Shown here piece after piece: positions 24,201 through 36,529 of a stretch of DNA of 64,000 nucleotides. The notes under the pieces are model-generated. The model searched no databases. It saw only the letters and a program-made list of their open reading frames with translations, and was not told the origin of the DNA. The stretch is from Atopsyche davidsoni. Its lineage: Eukaryota > Arthropoda > Insecta > Trichoptera > Hydrobiosidae. Both the position numbers and the translations under genes were made by a program. The DNA lies in contig JAILWY010000018.1 in NCBI GenBank assembly GCA_022113835.1, forward strand, positions 17,135,501-17,199,500. Reading direction: 5' to 3'. How positions within the stretch are numbered: the first letter of the stretch is position 1; the number at the start of each line of letters is the position of its first letter.

Positions 24201-26500
24201 ATATTATAATCTCACGGCGTTGTCTCCATTATGAAGGTGTATCTGGGCAGAAAATTAATTACTTTAGAAGACAAAGCGCCCACCGACGGCAAGGCGAAAA
24301 AGCGATATGTCAATTATGTCCGACATGTCCTGTGCCTTTTTCCGGGGCTTTTTCTTCCGCTGGCCGGCGGTTCATCTTCATTGAGAATTAACTACAAAGA
24401 TTTTTTGTCACGTCATACGTACCGTGCGGAATCAAACATCGGATGCTTTGTTATTTATAAACTTTCTTGCCCATTTACTAAAGTGAATGTATCATTGTTA
24501 GAGGATACACGAGCAAAATGGAAAACTAACTTAATGAGAGGAGTGTGTTTGTATATAGGCTATTTATACATTTTAGTTATTTTAGTTGTTTTGTATCACT
24601 ACTAATCATTAACCCATACAGATTACATAATTTTAGTAACAGTATTTTTTTACATTTAGCTAATCGATAGAAAAAATTCTTGAACCTTTTTTTGAGATTT
24701 GTAGAATTTATACTCATAATTTTGGCTAAACCACACAGGTGCTGTTATTCCTTTAAATATAATTGGTTAACGTGTTTTGTGATACTATTATCAAAATATA
24801 TATTGCATACATACTAAGCACGCACGACCACTTAATTCAATTTTATTAAATATTAAAATATCAGTATGGTAAAAAGTGATAAATTGTACCTAGTAATGTA
24901 TTTTAAGATTCTCTGTAACTGTTTTTCAGCTGCCTATAAGTTCCCGTAGTTAGTAGAAGAATATAGAATAATTTTTGATCCACAGATTTGATGACATTCA
25001 TTTTCAATGTGAACTAATTTATAAAATATTTTTATTAGTATCAGTAGTTAATTGTTCTGTTTCTGTTTTACTTTGTGAAATTTTCAGAAATCACAATATT
25101 TGCAACAACAAAAAAAACGACAAGATGGGCGTTACATAAAAGTCCTACTGCAAGAGTTATATTATATATATATAGTTATGTTATAAATATAAATATTTAA
25201 TCAATACGAATTGATTATTTTAAAAAATGATAAAATAAGTAATATCAAATGAATTGAATATTAGTAGTATAATGCCACTGATAGATAGGTATATTCAAAG
25301 TGATTCAAATCAAACACTGTCGCGGAGTTTGTTTGCAGCCGGGCGAGCCTCACGGCAGCTGACTGCGTCGGTGCTTTTCCGATTAACTCTCTCCCCTTTT
25401 TCCCGAGGCGCTTCGACCCTTCAATACCCTTGCTTGTTTTTTCAAGCCTTTGTTTTCCATTATATAATGTAAAGAGTTTTTTTAAACCGTTCCATTTAAT
25501 AGATTTCGGTTTGCTCTGTTGCAAATACTGAAAGCCAGATGAACAAAACATGCCGTTTTTTTTATTGAACAAAGTCGAATGCTATCGGAATTTATGTTGA
25601 ATTAATATTTATGAGCTTCCATTGCATTTAAATAAGAACTCTGTGTTGTTGTTTTAATTAACTGTGTCTACATTTGCACAAATATCATTATATGGCATTT
25701 TGCGTAAATGCCAATCTGTTATTTTTTGATAATAGATCTCGAGTTGTAAATGCCAGCCCGACAAAACATCGATGATACTTTGAACAAGTTTCGTCGGTTC
25801 GTAAGATTGTAAAGATAAACAAACAGGCAGACAAGGCGGGATATGTGCTGACCCACATTCGGATCCCCCGCAATTTAAATCTATCAAGTTCAGCAAAAGC
25901 TCTCCGCGGTATTACAGAAGTTGTTCGATGTTTTTAGAGACGAGTGTTATCGTAAGCTCGGTTATAATAAGGGATGGTGAAGAAACTTCGGTTGGAGATG
26001 CTGTATACCCTGCAATACACATAATACGAGACTTCAAACCGCAGCTCATCGGCACCCGCTCGGTACAAGTTTAGCCGGTAACTTGTACGTTTTTATTAGA
26101 TAGTAATATTAACTACTACGGGCAGTTTCACACTATTGCTAGTTTAGTTTAAGTACAGGACAAGCTACTAATATGAACCATTATTTCGTATATATCTTTT
26201 ACGTGACTACACATAAAAGCACTATTTTATTTTTTAAAAATCGCAAATGTTATGCAAGTGAAATGCTTAAGACTTGTAAAAGATCTTTACCACAATTGGA
26301 ACTTATTATATATATTAAAAACATAGACTCATCGGCAAGCTTTATAACATGAAATATATCAGACAAATGACTAATTATGTAAATCAATTCGATGGGGAGT
26401 ACTTTTTAGTGGTGTTATACTTTAGACTACGCAATTTTATAAGTGAACTAAAAATTTAACCGTTGCGTCCAATTATATAACCGATATCCCAATATTAAGT
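21200..26500. other. Intergenic AT-rich DNA, no gene found
   Basis: Downstream of the Beat gene. GC-raised patches lie at 22110-22320, 23270-23340, 23400-23520, 24230-24380, 25310-25420 and 25980-26080. The longest ATG frame (24231-24605, 124 codons) resembles no known family. No transposon ends or RNA genes were seen. Confidence 0.5.
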
Positions 26501-26560
26501 AAATTAATATTTAATACACCAGGCTGTTTCTAAGCACAACGCCGCTATAGGCGAGAGGTG

Positions 26561-26580
26561 TAGGTTAGGTTAGGTTAGGT
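26561..26580 (+). repeat. Short telomere-like (TTAGG)n array
   Basis: Four copies of TAGGT, i.e. the insect telomere motif (TTAGG)n in phase, at the end of a block containing CACAACGCCGCTATAGGCGA. No transposon end borders it. Such short interstitial arrays can arise by repair of a double-strand break or as a small microsatellite. Confidence 0.8.
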
Positions 26581-26689
26581 GTCTCAATTTGTAGATGTGA
26601 ATCGATTACGTTAAACTGTTAAAAATAGCATTGAAATAAAAAAACTTACGCTAGCACTAAGCTGCGTTAATCTACCAAAAAGCAAATCT

Positions 26690-27030
26690 CTGAGTATGAA
26701 TCCCGCGGAGGGGATGCAGGCGTCTCGCTCCCGCGCGGCACGGAGGCATTACACAAATAATCATGACTTGCAGCAAGTTGTTTTGCGTATTGTACGCGCC
26801 AGGCTTCGGCTCTTAATAAAAGTCTCATAGAATTTCATGAGCCATTTTGGCTGCAGACGCCGAGGCTGAGTACCGGAATGGGCGGTTTAAGTGATGCATG
26901 CTCTCCTCGAGGAGACGCTCGCGAGGCGCCTGAAAGGGAAAACGAGCGCCCCATGGAAATTCGGATCCAATGGGTGTAATGGATTTTATACAGCGGTATA
27001 AAAATCGTATCCTTTTGTGACACAGCGGAG
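26690..27030. promoter_or_regulatory. GC-raised intergenic island
   Basis: Block with CGCGGAGGGGATGCAGGCGT, CGCCAGGCTTCGGCTCTTAA and TCCTCGAGGAGACGCTCGCG, surrounded by very AT-rich DNA. The minus-strand 62-codon frame here has no recognisable product. Candidate conserved noncoding element. Confidence 0.3.
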
Positions 27031-28420
27031 ATTTTTTATTTATTTATTCAGCGCAAAATAAGTTGATAAAAGTTTTGTTTATTCCATAAACATGTATATA
27101 AACAGTAAATGTAAAATATGCGTCAATTTGTATTTTTTATTTAAAAATGTTAAATATTTAAAAATATTCACAAGGATTTAACTTAAAGTTATATTATTTA
27201 TCTCAAAAAATATATTTTTTTTTCAATATATTATAATATTTTTATATGTATAATCGACACAGTCAATTAATTTCATGCTCTTTTAAAAAACACAAAAGAA
27301 GTAAAAATGAATAAACATATTTTTTTTTTAATTAATGAAGAATTATAATACGATGCATTTTTTATTTAAATAATGATGATTCATTAAAAATACAGTTAAT
27401 GTATTTTATATAAATGCTTTAAATACGAATTGAACTTGAAAAAATACCATAAAAGTAAAAAGCTAACGCAGTCTTATTTATTAGGCAAATCAATGAAATT
27501 GACATATTACAATCATTGTAACAAAAATTAACTTTTACACTAACTGAAAATAAAAATTGCTTGCTGGTTAATATATTATACATTTATTTAAAATAAAGGT
27601 CAAACAACTTCCCTTCGATAAATTTTATTAATAGTGAAGTTAATCAATGCTTATTTATTAATTTACCACGATAAAGTAATTTTATATTAAAACTTGGTCT
27701 TTTACTTAAGCCATGATTGATCGAGACAATTTTAAAATTTATAAGACTAATTTATAATTTTAAGATTAAAATTAAGTATCTTCTTTTATGTTTTGGTGCT
27801 TTCTCCGAGTACAAAACCAAAAGTGCTGTATTTCAACGTTAAAAAATTCCCTCAACCTAGTCAGTCCCAAAACAATCAAGTTCATCCCCTCTAGGGTAGC
27901 CATGCCGGGAACTGAACGTGGTATCAACTAATTAAATAATTCATAATTGTTTAAAATATGTAATTAATTTAAAATTGAAAAACATACTTTAAGTAAACGA
28001 CCACTTAGTTAGTTCACTAAGGGGTTTATGAAAAGTATTTTTAGTTTTAATAATAAAATATATTTAAAATATGTTTAAAACTATTTTTAAACACTTGTGT
28101 CAAATATGTCTTGGATTTTGGTTTATCTGTCTATTTTAAAAAGGTTCAGGAAATCTACTATGAGCTCTCAGATAATTAAATGTCCTTTACAATCCAACAA
28201 TCAGCTAAATATTTATGCTTCGTAATTTCAAAACCACCATCTTACCAATATGTCAATCCTGTGTTTTTCCTATAAATCTATATTTTTATTGTTTATTAAA
28301 AATAAGACAACCTTGCTATTTTTTATAGAAAAGATAACGAATACTTGAAGAAACTATGACTGAGCGCTATCCAGGTTTAAAAAAGATGTGCTGACAATAT
28401 CGAGGTAAATGGATCAAATT
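27030..28420. other. Very AT-rich intergenic stretch, nothing seen
   Basis: Homopolymer runs and A/T dinucleotides throughout; no coding frame, repeat structure or RNA gene noticed. Confidence 0.5.
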
Positions 28421-28440
28421 CTTAAGTGAGTGATATCTAT

Positions 28441-28771
28441 ATCTATTTATGGATTGGTCAATCAGATGCGTATTTATTACCCATTACGGGTTTATTATAT
28501 TATTACTAATATGATTAGGCACATTAGTTCATATATAGAAGATGCTTTAAAGAAACTCTCAGAAAAATATCATCGTGATTTGTGTGGGATTTGAACCCAC
28601 ATCTCCTGGTTTACATCACCGGTGTACGAACCCTTGTACTAACGAATCACTTCCGTTTATCGAGAATTTTTAACAATCATACTCTACATATGAATCAATG
28701 TGCCCAGGCCAATCAATACTGAGAGTTTCTTTAAATCATCTTCTATATATGAACTAATGTGCCTAATCATA
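28441..28771 (-). mobile_element. Palindromic tRNA-Thr-derived SINE-like element, copy B
   Basis: Flanked by a perfect 14-bp duplication, TGAGTGATATCTAT (28427-28440 and 28772-28785). Read on the minus strand it has a 5' arm, a linker, one tRNA-like module (28575-28650, 76 nt), the inverted 3' arm and the 3' tail near 28441-28500. The module folds like a tRNA in outline: GTGATT pairs with AATCAC, the A-box region is TTAGTACAAGGGT and the B box GGTTCAAATCC. The other (inverted) module seen in copy F is deleted. The target duplication shows retroposition. Confidence 0.85.
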
Positions 28772-28779
28772 TGAGTGAT

Positions 28780-31700
28780 ATCTATTAAGCGACTATGCGT
28801 AATTAGCAGTTTTAAGATTTTCAATAATTTTTTATTTTTTATTGGCAGATAACCTTTTTATATTTAATATATTTATATACACATCTTAAAATATATTATA
28901 ATATTCTCACTCGCGTCTGCAAGGCGCAAGTAATATAAGTATTGTATTGTGAAGTCAAAAATAGCGTCACCCCAAAGGCGCCAGTGGTGAGGCTGCGGCG
29001 AGAGGAGGGCTCATTGTCCGGGCCTTTAATTTCATTAATGCGATAGACACCCTCCCCCGGCCTCCAGCCCCACCCACCCCAGTGGGATTTGTTGTCATTT
29101 TTGTAGATGGAAGTGTTCCTGCGGCCACAATTTAGACGGAGATCTTAAGGCTCTTCCACTGTGACGAATGCGGCCGGAGCGCCAAGCGAGGGGGTCACTG
29201 GAAATACACTTCGTGTTTTGTAAGGATTCACCGCCTTTGTGTTTTGGCGCATGTAATAAACTGTGATGAGAAAAACTTTCAGGCGTACACAGTGTCTCTA
29301 TGTTAATAATAAAATGTTCTACCTCTCTTAAGAAGATATTTCTTTTTTTGTAAGATGTAATTTTTCTAGTTATTTTCATTTGAAAAAAAAAAAAACGCTG
29401 AGTTACCTCTTTAATTTAAAAAATGCAACCTATTTATGAATCTAGGTCAGTCGGTATTGACATAACAGTACAACGATGGGAAAACAGTCAAAATTTGATA
29501 ACGCAAATTAGCATACGTAAATATCTTTCATTGCCGATCGATTAAACATAACGTTCGAGAGGTTGACAAACAGATATCATTCATTTTGCTTTATATTATA
29601 TAAAAAAAATCGATTGCGTTTTATTTTATTTGCGTTTGATCCAAAAATTTGTTTTAAGCGAATTAAACATAAAATTGTTTGTCTTTTTTCACACCACAAT
29701 TATTTTAATACCATCAAAATAAGAAGCCGCGAAGCAATAAAGACCTGCCGGAGATCTTAATACTGTTGAACTAGTTCCGCGAAATTATGACTATTGTTGT
29801 TTTACGTCTCGCGGAGAAAAATATTTTATTTCAAAAAATATATGCCGTAAAACAAGCAACTCGAGCCGTATAAAAGTGTGCTTCAATCAGAACTTTGCGA
29901 ATTTTACTCAAAATAGCGGATATAAAAAAGATATTACCGCCGCAAATAAACAAACTCATCAAGTGGCACTTTGGAGGGCGGCCCGCCGGGGCGGAAGCCG
30001 GGGATGCGGGATTTCGCAAGTAACCTGACTCGATGGAAAAATTAAATAACCGCGCTGAGAAGTTGCTCTCAATTTGTGGCCCACGACAGAATACTCGAGA
30101 ATGAATAAGTAAGCGGATCCTACTCCATTACCGGCCCACTCGATCTCCTCCGCGGGAATTAATCGAATATATGAGAAGCGCGCCGCGATCATTTGTCGAA
30201 CGACTTGCTTTGGATTCGATTTACTTCTATTTTTTTATACCTGGGCTTTTCGGTATGCAAACACTATTTTTTAACGAACCCGAGGTCTAATATTGACATT
30301 TTAAAATATATTTTTTTAGGAGTTGGGGTATTTTTCGCTGCGTACACTCCGATCTCGTGCAGTGAACGTCAAGCCAGCACTTTTTTTATGAAGAGATACA
30401 AAAATAATATAAATATTTCATATTAATGAAAAAAAGCATTGAAATTCCACTGTGAGATAAACTTTGACAACATATATGTATAATTAAACAACTATTTTCT
30501 TAGATAATTCAGAGCAAATACACGCATATGTATATTCAAATTTTTTTCATAAGGTAAAAAATTATCATTTTGTCATTTTTACTGCTGGTATACAGACTCC
30601 GTTAAGTTTACAATAAATATAGCAAACCAATTTAATTTGAAATTTATATAGACTGTTTGAATACAGGTAACCGTAAAATACATATTTACATATATTTATA
30701 TATTGAAGCGGTATACTTTGAAATTTATATATCATGGTTATAATTACATACCCAGGTATAAATTTTAAAGGTATCTTTGGGAGTGTTTGGTACTAACTGG
30801 TGGAGATCAGTTTCAACTATGGGAAGAAGGTTCTCTCACAGTACCCTCGATATATTATCATAAGATGACCCGCAGTGTACCCTTACTGGGTACCTAGAGG
30901 AGAATATACATTTCGCTAGGATGAGTATAGTACACAGGAGAACTAAACAGGCGGAACAGGTGAACTCATTATACTACCGTATTTTACTAATAACTATTGT
31001 TTTAAAATAATTCAAATGTAATTGGCGAACATTGGTAATATAGATCAATGCCCTATATATTCAATACAAATAATAGTTCATAAGATTAATCATGATTATT
31101 ATAGATGAACTATAATAATTTGGTGAAAATAAACATATTTCCCGGTAATGTCATTTATCTATCATCTGTCGGTAATGACATAAAAGCTTCCTCGTTAAAA
31201 TATCGTTTATCATAAATTAATTTAACATATAAATAACTGAAATGTTTATCACGCTGTTAAAGACATTTAAGAATTATATACTATATGAGTAAAACATTTT
31301 TTAGATTTTACACACTGTAATTAATCATATGGTCAAAATTTGAAATACTTACATTTTGAACCAGTTAAGATTATAAATCAATACGCAATAGTTAAACGCA
31401 TATTTAGTGTTCTAAATGTAGTTTTAGTAAATTTTAATAAGTTAGGAATAAAACTAACGTAATTAGTCTTTAACTGTAATTTTTAGGCTTATTTAGCGTT
31501 TGTATAACCTTGTGTGAATTGCCGTGACGTGCTAATGGAAAATTTGTAAATTACGTTCTTATGGATTGGGTGATTAGTAATTTAAAACAATTAGGCAGCG
31601 CTCTCGTCGAATAAAGGGATTGTTTCCGTTCTTAGAATCCAAAACAAATTTAATATAAAATATACGAATAATTAATACCACTTTATTTGAAAACCACGTT

Positions 31701-32160
31701 AACTTTAATGAAATACTAAGCAAAATATATTAACAACAAGGTCATCCTCTTTCCACTGCCCATTCGGAATACATTACTTCACAAAAAATAATTTTCATGT
31801 TTTTAATATAATCAAATATATTTTTATTGTATCAAAGAGAACAAAATAAAAAAAACTCCAATGTATTAATTTATAAGAGGGTTAAAATTTTGAAGACAGC
31901 TTTATATATAAGCTGGGGAGATAAGTTACGGTCCAAAAGGTACATTTAAAGCACAACAACCACAGTGCGACTAACCGTTAACAGTTAACCCGCCTCTCTT
32001 TGAGCTCGAACACAACTTTATATCCCAGAAGCGCAAGTTTGTTAAAAACAAGAAACAAAAACCGTTAAACCCTTTTCCGAACAACACTTAAAATGGGAAT
32101 AAGTCGCGTCCGGTAGTGATTTATAAATTTATTTGCTGACGTCACCGAGACGAATCTTGA
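28780..32160. other. Intergenic region without gene
   Basis: Mainly AT-rich. GC-raised islands at 28960-29200 (with a C-rich CCTCCCCCGGCCTCCAGCCC stretch) and 29930-30190 may be conserved noncoding DNA. A block at 30770-30970 is higher in complexity and unlike its surroundings; it may be an unrecognised transposon fragment. No convincing coding frame. Confidence 0.4.
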
Positions 32161-32230
32161 AAAAAGTTAAAGAAGCTCCTCGGAGGGCCAGTCGCCCGTG
32201 ACGGAGAGATTGAATAAAACCCTTCGGAGG

Positions 32231-32370
32231 CCCCCAGCCCCCCCTTTAGCCCCCTAGCCTCCCAGCCCCCTAACCTAACCTAACCTACCCCCGGCCCCCT
32301 GCCCCCTGCCCCCTGCCCCTGCCCCCTGTCATTAACCGCGGAGCCCCTCGCCCCGCCCCCGCCCCGCCGC
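32231..32370 (-). other. C-rich tract: potential G-quadruplexes on the minus strand
   Basis: Dense runs of four to seven C, including a tandem CCCCTG repeat at 32288-32327. The complementary strand carries many G-runs with 2-nt loops, a classic quadruplex pattern. The tract sits directly beside the telomere-like array at 32269-32288, in an otherwise AT-rich region. The minus-strand frame through it is low-complexity Gly/Arg and not credible as a protein. Confidence 0.7.
32269..32288 (-). repeat. Short telomere-like (CCTAA)n array
   Basis: Three full CCTAA units plus a partial unit, the complement of (TTAGG)n, embedded in the C-rich tract. Confidence 0.75.
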
Positions 32371-32628
32371 CCCACTTCCGTCCGCTGCAGAGCAGACCAG
32401 GAGGACTCATGTTAGTTCTGCTTGTTTGGATACGATTCACATTTTTTTTTGTTTTTCTTAAAATAATAAGTGTACAAAAGGGTAGGCAGTACATATTACA
32501 AGAATTGAACAATATTTTATTTAAAAATTATGTCGCCTGTATACAAAATACCAAACGCACATTTTTTGAATTTGATCGAAAATCTGCTCTGCCGGTAAAA
32601 ATATTTATTTTAATTAATAACTTTATAT

Positions 32629-33039
32629 ATGTCTATTTTGTGGATTGAACGTCAATCAAGTGCGTTTTAATTACCTTTCCAGGCTTATATTACTTACTCA
32701 TATTTTTTCACACATTGAAAATGATTTAAAGAAACTCTCATGCGCGTGTCGACTAAATAAATAGATTTTAAAAATAATATCCAGATGGGATTAAAATCGC
32801 TTTACTTGTTACATTGGTTTAAAAGTCCAGTGCTTACAAATCACTAAATATTTATTGGCCTGGCCACGTGGGTAGATTGCGATTGTTAAAAGACTCGTTA
32901 GTACAAGGGTCAGTACACCGGCCATGTAAGCTTGGATATGTAGGTTCGAATCCTACACAAGTCACGGTGATATTTTTTTGAGAGTTACTTTGAATCATTT
33001 TCAATGTGTGAAAAAATATGCCTAATCATATAAGTAAGT
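32629..33039 (-). mobile_element. Palindromic tRNA-derived SINE-like element, copy C
   Basis: The 411-bp copy runs from the tail end at 32629 to the 5' arm at about 33039 and is flanked by a 13-bp duplication with one mismatch (32616-32628 and 33040-33052). The arms contain TTTTTTCACACATTGAAAATG, a different subfamily from copies B, D, E and F. One tRNA-like module is on the plus strand (32892-32965) with a well-kept B box, GGTTCGAATCC. It lies in antisense to the element's tail; the sense module is missing. The linker shared with copies B and F is present. Confidence 0.75.
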
Positions 33040-33059
33040 AATAAATTTATATTAAATTT

Positions 33060-34430
33060 GCATTTTTGACTATATCATCGGTGCAAAGTTTCTACAGCTT
33101 ATTGTACTTAATAATTAATCTTAAAAAAATAATGAAATATAACCAAATCATACGGTTAAAGTTTTTTTTATATAGAGAAGGATAAAAGCGGTGGATAATC
33201 CACCATAAATGAAAGGTGAGTCAATATCGAATATAATTTATGTAACTATATTTATTTTACTAGTTGCTAAGCACAGTTAAATAATCTGACTTTGTCTATA
33301 TCTTCAATTCAATTAGAATTTTAAAATGATTGAAATAAAGATAACATAAAAATTCTACTTTATAAAAATATAGGCAAAAATTGATATTTTTAAAGTTAAT
33401 TTGCAATAATATAAAAGATAGCAAATATTTTAAATCAATTTTACCGATTAACAAACTAAACTTAAGAATAAAGTCGTGAAGAATTTTAGAGTAAATTTTC
33501 ACAAGAAGTTCCCAAGTTATTACTATCACTAAACCATTAAAAATATGCGTAAATATATTATAATATATGTATGGCACAATTAAAAACTTGAATACGAACG
33601 TCAATATTTAAAAATCAATGTGCTTACTACTACATAATATTTTAATCTTGAAGCTAATTATTTCATTTTTATTTATTTATTGTCTCCATCTTGGCGGTGT
33701 TTGTTCGTATCGACAGTCATATCAATTAAAATGTTTTTTTTTTTATATACATAAAAAAATTCCGACGAAGGGGCGTATTTTGCTAGAGCCCTCTTAATGA
33801 GTAAATTACTTAGAACCCTTCATTTGTCATGTACCTTTTAAATGTATTGACTGTTTCTTCTGTTCATTGTCTCGCAGTTCTAATCAACGAAACAAAAAAG
33901 AGAAATTTTATATTTTTATTTAATTAATAGATAACAGGCAAGTGGACGAAAGCACCGCGACATAAATCTGACGAATTTAAATCTTTATATCTTTATAAGC
34001 CGGCTGTGCAATAACAAAACAAAGTCGTAAGAAAGCTACTGTTCTCCGTGCTTACTTAAGCAATTTCATTATTCATTATGTACAATATTCTTAGCATGTA
34101 TAATGTGATGAGTCTGATATTAAACACTGGAGCGGCCGGCTAGCGGAGATGGAGCGGCGTGGGGGTCGTAAACACGAGGAGGGTCCCCGCAAATCACCTG
34201 AGGGCGGAAATTGTCTCGAGCCAGCCGCCTGACGGACACGGGGGCCCTTAATCCTAACTGCTCAAATTTATAATGGAAATTATTAAAAGAACTTCTATTA
34301 GCACTTGAACAATAGCTACGCAGGGACGTAAGAGGTTTACTTAAGAATCCACGTTAAAAAAATAATCATCTGTTTATCCCTGTCCCTTATTTATCCAACG
34401 AAAATGTATTCATCAAATTTTTACAGCGGA
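33060..34430. other. AT-rich intergenic stretch with one GC island
   Basis: Mostly A/T. At 34120-34260 a GC-raised island (GGAGCGGCCGGCTAGCGGAG, GCCGCCTGACGGACACGGGG) stands out and may be regulatory. Short frames such as 33296-33604 on the minus strand give Phe/Ile/Tyr-rich products typical of AT-rich noncoding DNA. Confidence 0.4.
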
Positions 34431-34447
34431 TTGTGTACTTTTGATGC

Positions 34448-34637
34448 TAATATGATTAGGCACACATAAATATCTTCGTGATTTGTGTGGGATTTGAACC
34501 CAAAACCTTACCTAACCTAACCTAACCAAATCTTCTATGTGTGAACTAATGTGCCTAATAATATTAGTAACAATATAATAAGCCCGTAATAGGTAATAAA
34601 TACGCACTTGATTGACGTTTAATCAAAAAAATAAACA
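34448..34637 (+). mobile_element. Palindromic tRNA-derived SINE-like element, copy D, with telomere-like insert
   Basis: Flanked by a perfect 12-bp duplication, TACTTTTGATGC (34436-34447 and 34638-34649). It keeps part of the 5' arm, the edge of the inverted module up to GGATTTGAACCCA, then a (CCTAA)n array, then the 3' arm and the tail with TAATAGGTAATAAATACGCA and TTGATTGACG. The middle of the element has been replaced by the array. Confidence 0.85.
34508..34527 (-). repeat. Telomere-like (CCTAA)n array inside copy D
   Basis: TTACCTAACCTAACCTAACC, about four units of the insect telomere motif. It lies exactly at the internal deletion of the palindromic element rather than at its end. Confidence 0.85.
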
Positions 34638-35240
34638 TACTTTTGATGCGTTAAAGCACACATGGTGGGAAATTATTTTTGATAGCCGCAAAATAAAACG
34701 ATGTAAAATCATTTTTTTATATTGTTGACATTCGCCTTTTGAAGCTGCTAATATGTAAAATATATTTTTATTGAAATGATAACTTAAAAAATATGAGTAA
34801 AATAAACGAGTGGACACTGTGAGCACGTCAAAAAATTATATAATCTATTAGAAATTTCGATGCTAATACTATATTTATAATGAAGATTGAAAATCATGTT
34901 GAAAACGATTTACTTATCAACGGGAATATAAAAACAATTAGTTAATTAAGTGATAAAAATTAAACAAAAAGAATCGAGTAGATGTAGAATATCATTATTA
35001 ATTGATTTTATCAAAAAACAGTTTTTGAGTTTATTCCGTTAAAACTGAAGTTTTCAGAGAATTAATTGTGTAAAGAGCAAATTCAAACCGAATTTGATAA
35101 AAATTCAGTTACGCTGAAATACAAAACCGTGTGATATTATTCGATTCGCATCGTTATGCACATTATGTATTCATATTCGCGTAAGCATATATATATTTTA
35201 AATGAACATTAATTACCGAATAAAACTTATTATATATTGT

Positions 35241-35280
35241 AACGGATACACACACACATATATGTGTGTGTGTATCCGTT
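35241..35280. repeat. Perfect 40-bp palindrome
   Basis: The half AACGGATACACACACACATA is followed immediately by its exact reverse complement, with no spacer and no mismatch. It contains a (CA)n/(TG)n core. Flanking bases do not continue the symmetry. It could extrude as a cruciform. Confidence 0.9.
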
Positions 35281-35299
35281 TCTTTTATGAACTTAGTTC

Positions 35300-36290
35300 A
35301 ATTTAATATTCTAGAACATAAAAATAGTACTAATTATAATTAGATATAATTTAAAAAGAAAACACCGGATTTGTTTAAAAATTGACATCTTTTTTAAAAA
35401 AGAGGAGATATTATTTAATCAACATTATTGAAAATGTGTGTGAGAATATTTTCGCCGCTCAATATTGAGTTTTGCTTGTCTTGTGGGACGTGAAGCTTTT
35501 CCACTGAAGATTCCACGAGGGCCCAGCCACCATTGTACGGCAGAAAGGATCCTCACCGCATTCTTAGTGGACAGTTCATAAAGGGGAGGTTAACTACTAA
35601 CTGCATGAAATAACTGGAACGCAAACGTCAGACTTAACTAGAAATTTTGGTTGAACAGGTACGAAAAAGCAATTTTCACGCTAATCAAGAAATGTTTACA
35701 TTAATTAATTTATCTTTTGATGTATACAATCTTTTTTTTTTTAGAGACTTTTAACGCGATCATCACAATCACTGTGCCTAAAGGGAGTGTAAAAAAATAT
35801 ATCTAAATATGTACAGCTATATATTTTAATGTTAAAACTTCAGCTCCGGGGGGTATGCGCTTTTAGAAGAGTAGCAGTTTTCAGTGTACTCCAAAATAAT
35901 GCAAATACTATTTAAAACACGCCGAGCGTATATCCATTGAGTACACCAATCATCTCCAGGCGAAACAATACTACGCATGGGATGCGTTTTGCCGATGAAA
36001 CATTTTGCCGATAGTTTTCAGCCATGTTAGTAGTGAAAAAATAAACAACTGTGTATTCAACTTCTACTTTTATTTGTTTCATTCATATACACTCCTAGCA
36101 TGAGTACAATTGTCAAATAATTTCTTGTTGTATTTATGAAAGTTTATATGTATGAAAGTTCAAACCAATAGTTCTCACTATAGTGTTTAATATGTTTGAA
36201 AATTTGATTTCACTGAGAGTTTTGTGTTGTTTAATAAATATAAAACCCATTAATTGACCTCAAAAATGTAGTGCAAAATTATTTTTCTGT
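35300..36290. other. Intergenic stretch without gene
   Basis: AT-rich with moderately complex patches at 35440-35640 and 35840-36020. No coding frame or repeat ends recognised. Confidence 0.4.
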
Positions 36291-36310
36291 TTTTTATGTA
36301 TAAAACTATC

Positions 36311-36513
36311 GTATGTCTATTTTTTGGATTGAACGTCAATCAGTTGCGTATTTATTACCCATTACGGGCTTATTATACACCGTTTATAGTACACCGGCCA
36401 TGTAATCCAGGGGATGTGGGTTCAAATCCCACACAAATCACGATGATATTTTATTAATTTCATTAATCATCTTCTATGTGTGAACTAATGTGCCTAATCA
36501 TATTAATAATAGC
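36311..36513 (-). mobile_element. Palindromic tRNA-derived SINE-like element, copy E
   Basis: Flanked by a perfect 11-bp duplication, ATAAAACTATC (36300-36310 and 36514-36524). Read on the minus strand it has the 5' arm, the inverted tRNA-like module (B box on the plus strand, GGTTCAAATCC within 36418-36429), then directly the tail. The linker, the sense module and the 3' arm are deleted, the reverse of the loss in copy B. Confidence 0.85.
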
Positions 36514-36529
36514 ATAAAACTATCAGTAA

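Noticed and set aside
24231..24605. 124-codon plus-strand frame
   Set aside because: Contains a hydrophobic end, but no family resemblance, no splice or promoter context, and A/T-driven codons in its second half.
28575..28650. A functional tRNA gene
   Set aside because: It has A- and B-box-like motifs and a tRNA-Thr-like anticodon arm, but stems carry mismatches and the module is part of a dispersed repeat with target duplications.
29959..30192. 77-codon minus-strand frame in a GC island
   Set aside because: Overlapped by other frames on both strands and without a recognisable domain; typical of GC-raised noncoding DNA.
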